Positions 6,313 to 11,978 of a stretch of 11,978 nucleotides of DNA are shown here, piece after piece; position 1 is the stretch's first letter; every line of letters begins with the position of its first letter. The translations under genes and the position numbers were made by a program. The stretch is from Candidatus Peregrinibacteria bacterium (GTDB lineage: Bacteria > Patescibacteriota > Gracilibacteria > UBA1369 > JACRIC01), in the NCBI GenBank assembly GCA_016235915.1, contig JACRIC010000111.1:1-11978 (forward strand), written 5' to 3'. The notes beneath the pieces were generated by a model. The model searched no databases. It saw only the letters and a list, made by a program, of their open reading frames with translations, and was not told the DNA's origin.

Positions 6313-6342
6313 TTGACTTCGCACCATTTTTGGCTGTAATAT
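6313..6342 (+). promoter_or_regulatory. Promoter of the ABC exporter
   Basis: TTGACT (6313-6318), an 18-base spacer and TAATAT (6337-6342). The predicted start near 6349 gives a leader of about 90 bases. The rest of the 340-base murB-ABC gap holds the two palindromic elements listed separately and no convincing gene. Confidence 0.55.
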
Positions 6343-6372
6343 GCCATTACATTGGGATGGGACGGCGTGTGC

Positions 6373-6399
6373 CAAAAGAGAAAAATCTTTTGATTTTTT
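6373..6399 (+). terminator. Weak hairpin plus T-run in the ABC exporter leader (possible attenuator)
   Basis: CAAAAGA-GAAAAA-TCTTTTG forms a 7-bp, AT-rich stem followed by ATTTTTT (6393-6399). It lies between the promoter and the ATG at 6439. The stem is too weak for a confident terminator; if active it would attenuate exporter expression. Confidence 0.25.
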
Positions 6400-6438
6400 C
6401 GCGACCACGCCCTCATCAGCGCACTCACTCGCAATCGC

Positions 6439-8358
6439 ATGATAAAAATTCTTAAACATTTCTGGCCCGAAGTAAAAAATCACAAAAAAGCGCTCGGCCT
6501 CATGGTGCTCGGTATGTTTTTAGCTGTTTTTTTCGAGAGTCTGATACCGTTTTTTGTGAGAAATTTTATCAATCTTCTTTCAAAAGGTGTTTCCGACGCG
6601 GCATATTCGGATATCCTCGGTGTGCTGAAGATGCTCGCGATTTCATACGCCGGCATTTGGATCTCGTGGCGGATAAACGAATTTGCCACCACGCGTTTTG
6701 AAAGTTCGGTCATGCGCGAGCTCGACGCCAAGAGTTTTGAGTGCCTCGAACGGCAGTGCCTCCGATTTTTTGAGGAACGGTTTACGGGAAGTTTGGTGCG
6801 GAAAGCAGGCCGTTTCATTTCGGCATTCGAATCCATCACGGATATCGTTTATTTCCAGTTTCTTCGTCATTTTTTAAACATCGCAGTGGTTTTTACGATA
6901 TTTTTTATGGAAAAACCGCTATTCGGAGCATTTTTTTCCGTTTGGGCGGCTATTTTTCTTATTGGGAATTTTTATTTTTCCATGTGGAAGATGAAATATG
7001 ATGCTTTGGTTGCAAAAGCGGATTCCGCCACGGGCGCATTTCTTTCAGATTCTTTGGGAAATCAGCTCACGGTGAAGGCGTTTGCGCAGGAGAAAAACGA
7101 GATGCAAAAGTTTCGGCGGATTCTCGACGATCGTTTGAAAAAACTAAGGAAAAGCTGGACGTTGAGCAATTATTCGAATCTCGTTCAAGCGGTTTTTATG
7201 TTGGGATTTGAACTGCTTCTTTTTTATTTTTCCGCGAAATGGTGGAGGGAGGGGACATTCACGGTTGGAGATTTTGTATTTTTTCAAATTTATCTTCTGG
7301 GGCTTTTTGAAGGGCTCTGGCAATTTGGCCGGCAGATTCAGATGTTATTTGAAAATATGGCTCGCGCCTCTGAAATGGTTGAGATTTTTGAAAATCCCGT
7401 GCCAATTCAAGATGCGCCTGACGCGAAAAAACTCGTGGTCGCCAAAGGTGAAATCGAATTTCAAAATCTTTCTTTTTCGTATCAAAATGATGACTTCTCT
7501 GTCATTGCGAGGAGCAAGTCCGCGAGCGACGAAGCAATCTCATTGCGTACACTGTCATTGCGAGCACGCATGGAGCCCTGCGGAATGCGTCTTATCCTCT
7601 CAGGCGACGAAGCAATCTCATTGCGCGTGCAACAGGAACATGCTGTCACCCTGAGCTCTGCGAATGACATCCGCATCTTCCGCCATTTTTCCTTAAAAAT
7701 ATTCGGCGGCCAAAAAGTTGCGCTCGTGGGTCCCTCCGGCGCCGGAAAATCCACGATCGTAAAGCTTCTTTTCAGATTTTTCGATGCGGATTCCGGACGC
7801 ATCTGTATTGATGGTCAAAATATCGCGAAGGCGACGCAGGAATCTCTCAGAAGGAACATTGCTCTTGTTCCTCAGAATCCCGAGCTTTTTCACCGGACGA
7901 TTTCGGAAAACATCACATTTGGAAAGCCTCACGCGTCTCGCGAGGAAATCCGAGACGCGGCGAAAAAAGCTCACGCCGACGAATTCATTGAAAAACTCCC
8001 TCGCAAATACGAGACTCTGGTCGGCGAACGCGGCGTGAAGCTCTCCGGCGGTGAGAAGCAGAGAATTGCCATCGCCCGCGCTTTTCTCGAAAACGCCCCG
8101 ATTCTCGTGCTGGACGAAGCGACCAGTTCCCTCGATTCCCTCACGGAACGGAAAATACAGTCTGCGCTGGAACATCTTATGAAAGGTAGAACCACGATCG
8201 TCATCGCCCATCGTCTCTCAACCATTCGTAAAATGGACAGAATTGTTGTCATTCAGGACGGCGCCATTGCCGAAGACGGCTCACACAGTGAACTTCTGGA
8301 GAAAAATGGTCTCTACTCCACTCTCTGGAAGCATCAGACTGGAGGATTTTTGGAGTAA
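6439..8358 (+). CDS. Half-size ABC exporter (membrane domain fused to ATPase) with an in-frame repeat insertion
   Basis: Type-IV ABC exporter subunit that would act as a dimer; substrate unknown (lipid, peptide or drug). Residues 1-330 form the six-helix membrane domain. The ATPase domain starts near 338 with GEIEFQNLSFSYQN and has Walker A GPSGAGKST (431-439), the Q-loop VPQNPELFHRTISENITFG (477-495), the signature LSGGEKQRIAIARAF (535-549), Walker B ILVLDEATSSLD (555-566) and the H-loop IVIAHRLSTI (587-596). All catalytic residues are present. Between FSYQND and IRIFRHFSLK, about 59 residues (352-410) are extra; they are encoded by short palindromic repeats (7500-7670), so a 580-residue protein has become 639. 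The start ATG at 6439 lacks a Shine-Dalgarno sequence. An open stretch from 6341 ends in TGA overlapping this ATG (ATGA), but it begins inside the -10 box and is probably not expressed. Confidence 0.95.
   Translation: MIKILKHFWPEVKNHKKALGLMVLGMFLAVFFESLIPFFVRNFINLLSKGVSDAAYSDILGVLKMLAISYAGIWISWRINEFATTRFESSVMRELDAKSFECLERQCLRFFEERFTGSLVRKAGRFISAFESITDIVYFQFLRHFLNIAVVFTIFFMEKPLFGAFFSVWAAIFLIGNFYFSMWKMKYDALVAKADSATGAFLSDSLGNQLTVKAFAQEKNEMQKFRRILDDRLKKLRKSWTLSNYSNLVQAVFMLGFELLLFYFSAKWWREGTFTVGDFVFFQIYLLGLFEGLWQFGRQIQMLFENMARASEMVEIFENPVPIQDAPDAKKLVVAKGEIEFQNLSFSYQNDDFSVIARSKSASDEAISLRTLSLRARMEPCGMRLILSGDEAISLRVQQEHAVTLSSANDIRIFRHFSLKIFGGQKVALVGPSGAGKSTIVKLLFRFFDADSGRICIDGQNIAKATQESLRRNIALVPQNPELFHRTISENITFGKPHASREEIRDAAKKAHADEFIEKLPRKYETLVGERGVKLSGGEKQRIAIARAFLENAPILVLDEATSSLDSLTERKIQSALEHLMKGRTTIVIAHRLSTIRKMDRIVVIQDGAIAEDGSHSELLEKNGLYSTLWKHQTGGFLE
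7500..7547 (+). repeat. Palindromic repeat copy A inside the ABC exporter gene
   Basis: Begins TGTCATTGCGAGGAGC and ends with CGACGAAGCAATCTCATTG plus CG (7527-7547). ATTGC and GCAAT at its ends are complementary. In the gene's frame it encodes VIARSKSASDEAISLR without a stop. The sequence type matches the widespread short TCATTGCGAG...GAAGCAATCTC repeats that I know from many bacterial genomes. Confidence 0.8.
7553..7625 (+). repeat. Palindromic repeat copy B inside the ABC exporter gene
   Basis: Shares the first 12 bases (TGTCATTGCGAG) and the last 21 bases (7605-7625) with copy A but has a longer, different middle that includes CGCATGGAGCCCTGCGGAATGCG-like inverted sequence (7567-7589). 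It keeps the same reading frame and encodes another SGDEAISLR end. Confidence 0.75.
7644..7670 (+). repeat. Fragment of a second repeat family inside the ABC exporter gene
   Basis: TGTCACCCTGAGC (7644-7656) matches the left end of the elements at 2547 and 10934, then continues into TCTGCGAATGACATC. It appears to be a partial copy abutting the TCATTGCGAG-type repeats. AATGA occurs at both borders of the whole 177-base insertion (7486-7490 and 7663-7667). Confidence 0.6.
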
Positions 8359-8450
8359 GGCATCCATGCGGAGCCGTGGAGGCTCAAGGATGATTTGATA
8401 ATGGATAGTAATCACTCCTATGGGACCCCGAGGGCAAGTGTTGATCATTA

Positions 8451-8765
8451 TTATAGAGAGCGAATCTTTATCTCAATAGCAACGGTTAAAGCATTCATGA
8501 GCGTGCGCTGATTACTCAAGCTGAGAATAGCATCTGAAACTTCTTTGATACCTGGTTGATTTTTATAATAGTTTGCATCTTTTGTTTTATCAGTAACAAT
8601 CCGCGCGAGAACATCATCGAACGGTGAACCTAACAGTAAATAAGTATCGATATTTTTATATCTCTGCACATCAATAGCGGTATCCACTTCGCCATTTAAT
8701 TGTTGGATATCCGCACTTTTACGCGAAACATTTAAGTTGCCGATTGCCATCCGCGTATTGCTCAC
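8451..8765 (-). CDS. Hypothetical protein, likely C-terminal part of the upstream frameshifted gene
   Basis: Unrecognised sequence of 104 residues from a GTG at 8765, rich in Asp, Lys, Asn and Leu, with no clear motif or membrane segment. The frame is open back to 8792, just inside the end of the preceding gene, so GTG at 8765 may not be a real start. Reading N-S-D-Y-E-N-L-V-E before VSNTRMAIGN gives smooth, protein-like continuation. A single-base shift within 8785-8792 would join it to the upstream part as one protein of about 306 residues. The 92 bases between it and the ABC exporter hold only a weak GAGCC-GTGGA-GGCTC hairpin without a T-tract. Alternatives are a separate small gene or a decayed remnant. 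Confidence 0.5.
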   Translation of the reverse strand: MSNTRMAIGNLNVSRKSADIQQLNGEVDTAIDVQRYKNIDTYLLLGSPFDDVLARIVTDKTKDANYYKNQPGIKEVSDAILSLSNQRTLMNALTVAIEIKIRSL

Positions 8766-8784
8766 TTCAACAAGATTTTCGTAA

Positions 8785-9372
8785 TCAGAGTTTTATCTTG
8801 GCATCCAGTGGCGTAGCTAGAGCAGTCTCCTTTTTTGCGATCTCTGCACTCAGCATCTCCATGCTTTGGCGACTTCTTTTAAGAGTCGTTTCTCGGACAG
8901 CCCGTTCGACGATTCTCCCTGAAGTTTCGTTAACATCAAGAGTATACGTCCTTGCTTCTCCATCTTTTTCTTTGTGAGTAACTGTTACCTCGCTTCCTTT
9001 CATTGTGAGCGTGTCTCCTTTTCGGACGAGACTGCTTGTCACGCGAAGGATGCTGTTCGTGATAACGGCAACATATTGAGCTCTTTGTTTTTTGATTTCT
9101 TTTGCTCTGGCAGGATCTGTCTTTTTAATGGCAACTTCACTTTGAATAACCATATCCAAAACAGCATGATTGATAGTGGGAGTATTTTCTGGAATATATT
9201 TCCCTTTATCTCCAATAGTCGCTTTTCCATCAAAACCTTCATAGTCCAGGGCAAATTCTTTAAAGGCTTCACTCTCCGGCCGTGGCGTCTCAGGAAATGC
9301 AAAAAGCAATCGCGCGGGCGTCCAGAAATTCATCATCGCAAGAGAGCTGAAGTGATTTTTAAGGAGATTCAT
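8785..9372 (-). CDS. Hypothetical protein, N-terminal part (195 residues) before a probable frameshift
   Basis: Not recognised. The N-terminus has MNLLKNH followed by a moderately hydrophobic stretch (about 8-27, FSSLAMMNFWTPARLLFAF) and a proline-rich FPETPRPESE, which could be a poor signal peptide, though an arginine interrupts it. Residues 90-150 contain alternating polar segments that look like beta strands (DTLTMKGSEVTVTHKEKDGE), then a lysine- and glutamate-rich helical region (RQSMEMLSAEIAKKETALA). The gene begins 10 bases after the stop of the AAA ATPase gene and is probably co-transcribed with it. It ends in CTC TGA; the following bases read on in the +1 frame into the next open frame. 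The ATG at 9372 lacks a Shine-Dalgarno; later methionines (M13, M14) are alternatives. Confidence 0.6.
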   Translation of the reverse strand: MNLLKNHFSSLAMMNFWTPARLLFAFPETPRPESEAFKEFALDYEGFDGKATIGDKGKYIPENTPTINHAVLDMVIQSEVAIKKTDPARAKEIKKQRAQYVAVITNSILRVTSSLVRKGDTLTMKGSEVTVTHKEKDGEARTYTLDVNETSGRIVERAVRETTLKRSRQSMEMLSAEIAKKETALATPLDAKIKL

Positions 9373-9382
9373 TTTTATTTTT

Positions 9383-10630
9383 TCAAAAAATTTCCAGCAT
9401 CCCCCAAAATGGCATCCACACAGTTTCCGTTTGAGGGGACAAGCTTCGATCGTTGAGAGAAAGATTGAGAATGACGGCTTTTTGGGGATGATAAGCTTCT
9501 ATAAAATGAGTGAAGGAACGGCCGACTTCCTTGCGTTTCATAGCCTGATATTTTGCCTCCACAGGGATCAGGTCTTGTCCTTTTTCAATGATAAAATCCA
9601 CTTCAGCGCCCTGTTTTGTCCTCCAGTAATGGATATGGACGTTCGTATCCATCGCAAGAGCACGGAGCCACAGAAAAACAAAATTTTGAAACACAAAACT
9701 GCGGTCAAACGGATCATTGGCAATCCCAAAGAGTCCGAGCGCGTAATTTCGCAAGCCGAGATCATTGAAATAAAAAATCGGAGTTTTGATAATTTCCTTG
9801 CGGATATTCCGAAAATACGGCGTAACCTTTTGGAGAATAAAAGTTTTTTGAAGATACCAAATGTATTCATTCAAGGTCGGTTGGGATATGCCGAGCATTC
9901 TGGAAAGCTCCGAAACATGAACAATCCTGCCGATTTGCGCCGCCAAAACTTTTAGGAGGCGGCTGAAATCTTCACTTTTTTTAATCCGCAAAAGCGAAAT
10001 AATATCTTTTTCAATGTAACTTTGATAAATATCATTCATAATCGCACGCTTTTCTTCGAGCGTCGGCGCCAATACGAGCCGCGGATATCCTCCAAACGAA
10101 AGATATTCCTCGAGGAGTTCCAGATTTTTTTTCTGCTCGACGCGAAAAAATTCAGGAAGGCGCGTCTCATAGGCGTAACCCGTTTTGAAATTGACAAATT
10201 CTTCAAAAGAAAGAGTTGAAAGGTCAAACATTCTTTTCCTTCCCGCCAGCGACTCTTGTATTTTTTCCTTCAGTTCAATGGCTCCCGACCCTGAAATGAT
10301 AAATTTATAAGGAAGATCGCTGTCATAAATACCTTTAAGAAAAAGTCCGGCATTTTCTTTTCGTTGAATTTCATCAAGAAACACAAATCCCTTTTGATTC
10401 CCAAATTCCAATCTCAACCGTTGTATCAAATGCGCTTGAGACTGAAAAAATTGTTTATCAGTTTCAATATCCAGATTCAAAGTTATGGTTTTTTGACCAT
10501 TTTTCATCAAATCATCTCGCAGGAGCATCATGAGCGTGGTTTTTCCAGCCTGCCTCGGACCGACAAGAAACGTCATCTCTTTCTGTACAAGATGCTGTTT
10601 GAGAGCAGAATATAACTTTCTTTTAATCAT
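9383..10630 (-). CDS. AAA_14/DUF4143 family ATPase
   Basis: A 415-residue protein of the large family with an N-terminal AAA_14 ATPase and a C-terminal DUF4143 domain, common in archaea and small-genome bacteria and of poorly known role. Walker A is GPRQAGKTT (24-32), Walker B is FVFLDEIQ (82-89), and a sensor-like IISGSGAIEL follows (111-120). A winged-helix-like stretch VHVSELSRMLGISQPTLNEY lies at 237-256. The C-terminal GAEVDFIIEKGQDLIPVEAK (341-360) has the D-(x)n-E-x-K spacing of PD-(D/E)XK nucleases (D345, E358, K360), so nuclease activity is possible but not shown for this family as a whole. The length is normal. The start at 10630 is fixed by a -10 box six bases upstream. It is followed closely by the hypothetical gene. 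Confidence 0.9.
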   Translation of the reverse strand: MIKRKLYSALKQHLVQKEMTFLVGPRQAGKTTLMMLLRDDLMKNGQKTITLNLDIETDKQFFQSQAHLIQRLRLEFGNQKGFVFLDEIQRKENAGLFLKGIYDSDLPYKFIISGSGAIELKEKIQESLAGRKRMFDLSTLSFEEFVNFKTGYAYETRLPEFFRVEQKKNLELLEEYLSFGGYPRLVLAPTLEEKRAIMNDIYQSYIEKDIISLLRIKKSEDFSRLLKVLAAQIGRIVHVSELSRMLGISQPTLNEYIWYLQKTFILQKVTPYFRNIRKEIIKTPIFYFNDLGLRNYALGLFGIANDPFDRSFVFQNFVFLWLRALAMDTNVHIHYWRTKQGAEVDFIIEKGQDLIPVEAKYQAMKRKEVGRSFTHFIEAYHPQKAVILNLSLNDRSLSPQTETVWMPFWGMLEIF

Positions 10631-10636
10631 ACTTCT

Positions 10637-10664
10637 ATTTTAGTCTAACTTTTATTAAAGTCAA
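10637..10664 (-). promoter_or_regulatory. Leaderless promoter of the AAA_14/DUF4143 gene
   Basis: TTGACT (10664-10659), a 16-base spacer and TAAAAT (10642-10637), then six bases (agaagt) before the ATG at 10630. Transcription would begin at the ATG itself. The palindrome ACTTTtattAAAGT (10648-10661) fills most of the spacer and could be a repressor site. Confidence 0.65.
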
Positions 10665-10668
10665 ACTA

Positions 10669-10686
10669 TTATTTTTATAAAAATAA
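10669..10686. repeat. 18-bp AT-only palindrome upstream of the AAA ATPase promoter
   Basis: TTATTTTTATAAAAATAA is a perfect palindrome just upstream of the -35 box. It could act as an UP element or an operator; simple AT content makes chance possible. Confidence 0.4.
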
Positions 10687-10721
10687 ATCTTTCCCAAGAA
10701 GAGTGGAGTTTCCTGAATTTT

Positions 10722-10753
10722 AAAAAAATCACTTTTCAACCGTGCGAAAAGTG
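10722..10753 (-). terminator. Rho-independent terminator of mnmA
   Basis: On the minus strand CACTTTTC, an 8-base loop and GAAAAGTG form a perfect 8-bp stem (10753-10746 with 10737-10730), followed by A and seven T (10728-10722). It lies 56 bases after the mnmA stop and separates mnmA from the AAA ATPase gene. Confidence 0.8.
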
Positions 10754-10808
10754 GTGAACTAAACAAAAAAAGGATCATGCGATATTTTGTCGTATAGCGG
10801 CTTTGAGA

Positions 10809-11945
10809 TTATTTCATCACCGCCGATCCCAAACAAATCTCCCCATCATAAAACACGGCAAACTGGCCAGGCGCGATGCCTTGATCGCGACCCTTGATGC
10901 GGATACGGCCGATGTCACCATGAGGCTTTCCACTGTCACCTTGAGCTTGTCGAAGGGGGACAGGTCGAGGGAGTGATTTGTCATGGTTCGAGAGCCTCAC
11001 CATGACAGCTTTATACGCATGCTCTCCATGCCTGAGCTTTACCTGTAAATGCCGTTTTTGGGGCGGATGGCCGGAAAACCAGTAAAAATCGCTCACAGGA
11101 ATCATATCCCGCTGTTTATCCGGTTCATGGTAACGCTTCGAGACATATACCTTATTATAGGTGCTGTCCTTGGAAACCACATACCACGGCCCGCCGCTTA
11201 AACGAATCCCCTTTCTTTGACCAAGCGTGTAATACCAAGAGCCTTCGTGCTCGCCAACCCGTTGTCCTGTCTCAAATTCCACCAAATCACCCTTCTTTTC
11301 TCCCAGATAGTGCCTGATAAACTCCCGATATGGCACTTTCCCGAGAAAACAGATGCCTTGGCTGTCCTTCCTATCATTATTCGGAAGATGGTATCGCACC
11401 GCCAGCGCCCGAACCTCTTCCTTATTATAAATGCCGATCGGAAACACGATGCGCGAAAGTTGTTTTTGCGAAAGCCGTGCAAGAAAATAAGTCTGATCCT
11501 TCACCGGATCCGGAGATTTTTTTAAAAAAAACCGCTCGCCGACACCCGGAACGGAAATTTTTACCACCTGCGCATAATGCCCAGATGCCACTTTTTCAAA
11601 ATCAGCGCCAATTTTTTCAAAAAAAAGTCCAAATTTAATATGATTGTTACACATGATATCCGGATTTGGCGTGCGCCCGGCCTTGACCTCTGAAATCGCG
11701 TACGCCACCACCGTCTCGAAATATTCCTTTTGAAGCGGCATGATCTCCAAAGGAATTTTTTCACGATCGCAAATTTGACGGACAAACCCGAGATCTTCCT
11801 CCCACGGACAATTTCCAAGATGTTTCAACTCATCTTCAAGCCAGATTTTCAGGTAAAAAGCGGTTACGTCGTGCCCTTGCTCGCGAAGGAGCATGAGCGC
11901 GACCGAGCTATCAACTCCGCCTGAGGTTAAAACTGCAATTCTCAT
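10809..11945 (-). CDS. mnmA: tRNA-specific 2-thiouridylase, with an in-frame repeat insertion
   Basis: Cytoplasmic enzyme that uses ATP and a relayed persulfide sulfur to thiolate U34 of Lys, Glu and Gln tRNAs. The 378-residue protein starts with the PP-loop MRIAVLTSGGVDSS (residues 1-14), then NPDIMCNNHIKF with catalytic Cys99, QTYFLARLSQ (151-160), GICFLGK with catalytic Cys199, and YYTLGQRKGI (238-247). The C-terminal barrel ends with APGQFAVFYDGEICLGSAVM. All active-site residues are present. Residues of roughly 314-344 do not fit the family and coincide with a palindromic repeat (10914-11006) that encodes PLRQAQGD and related strings; this is in the tRNA-binding C-terminal domain, away from both cysteines. 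The ATG at 11945 has 33 bases upstream in the window, without a clear promoter or Shine-Dalgarno. Confidence 0.97.
   Translation of the reverse strand: MRIAVLTSGGVDSSVALMLLREQGHDVTAFYLKIWLEDELKHLGNCPWEEDLGFVRQICDREKIPLEIMPLQKEYFETVVAYAISEVKAGRTPNPDIMCNNHIKFGLFFEKIGADFEKVASGHYAQVVKISVPGVGERFFLKKSPDPVKDQTYFLARLSQKQLSRIVFPIGIYNKEEVRALAVRYHLPNNDRKDSQGICFLGKVPYREFIRHYLGEKKGDLVEFETGQRVGEHEGSWYYTLGQRKGIRLSGGPWYVVSKDSTYNKVYVSKRYHEPDKQRDMIPVSDFYWFSGHPPQKRHLQVKLRHGEHAYKAVMVRLSNHDKSLPRPVPLRQAQGDSGKPHGDIGRIRIKGRDQGIAPGQFAVFYDGEICLGSAVMK
10914..11006 (-). repeat. 93-bp palindromic element inside mnmA
   Basis: Exactly 31 codons long if bounded by GTCAccaTGAGGCT (10914-10927) and AGCCTCAccaTGAC (10993-11006), whose outer and inner bases pair (11 of 14). 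Inside are TGTCACCTTGAGCTTGTCG (10934-10952) and a near-palindrome (10980-11006) that matches 2589-2615 at 26 of 27 bases. It is read through without a stop in the mnmA frame. TCACCATGA is repeated at both ends (10915-10923, 10997-11005). Exact borders need an alignment with uninterrupted MnmA. Confidence 0.8.
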
Positions 11946-11978
11946 GAAAATTTTTACAGGGTAGATTCCGTCCCGGGA

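Noticed and set aside
6341..6442. 33-codon open frame ending in ATGA overlap with the ABC exporter start
   Set aside because: Its ATG lies inside the -10 box and upstream of the predicted transcript start, so it would not be on the mRNA. The ATGA overlap alone is weak evidence.
6280..6483. 67-residue open frame on the minus strand in the murB-ABC gap
   Set aside because: It overlaps the start of the ABC exporter on the other strand, crosses that gene's promoter, has no promoter or ribosome site of its own, and shows no motif.
7500..7670. CRISPR-like repeat array in the ABC exporter gene
   Set aside because: Only two full copies of unequal length (48 and 73 bases), no regular spacers, and the region is coding in frame with the exporter.
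8785..8787. TGA read as glycine (Gracilibacteria/Absconditabacteria code) to join the split gene
   Set aside because: Reading through this TGA meets another in-frame stop within a few codons, and several conserved genes here end properly at TGA.

Overview
The window looks like a chromosomal stretch from a small-genome, uncultivated bacterium, plausibly of the Patescibacteria/CPR (Peregrinibacteria-like). This assignment is inference. The reasons are compact housekeeping genes, AT-leaning codon use, near absence of Shine-Dalgarno sequences, two genes whose -10 box sits six bases before the ATG (leaderless transcripts), and an AAA/DUF4143 ATPase. TGA works as a normal stop codon here. No rRNA, tRNA or CRISPR array was seen.

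Layout: positions 1-4254 are a minus-strand run. In transcription order it holds nth (endonuclease III), a DUF475/TerC-like membrane protein, a short palindromic repeat, a voltage-gated K+ channel, a guanidine-modifying (DDAH/amidinotransferase-fold) hydrolase, and the 5' part of holB (DNA polymerase III delta'), which runs off the left edge. Positions 4381-8358 are plus-strand: thpR (RNA 2',3'-cyclic phosphodiesterase), murB, a 340-base intergenic region with an 85-bp MITE-like element and a 44-bp palindrome, and a half-size ABC exporter. Positions 8451-11945 are minus-strand again. In transcription order they hold mnmA with its terminator, an AAA_14/DUF4143 ATPase, and an unrecognised protein that appears split by a frameshift.

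The genes do not form one pathway. They cover replication (holB), repair (nth), tRNA thiolation (mnmA), RNA processing (thpR), cell wall (murB) and membrane transport (K+ channel, DUF475, ABC).

The strongest unusual signal is a set of short palindromic repeats that lie not only between genes but also inside conserved genes, in frame. One cluster adds about 59 residues just before the Walker A motif of the ABC exporter. Another adds about 28-31 residues to the C-terminal barrel of MnmA. The MnmA repeat has a close relative (26 of 27 bases in one arm) between the K+ channel and DUF475 genes. This resembles the Rickettsia palindromic elements that insert into protein-coding genes. A different, MITE-like element lies after murB. 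Other points of interest are leaderless promoters and a CTC-TGA junction in the split gene that resembles the release-factor-2 +1 frameshift site.
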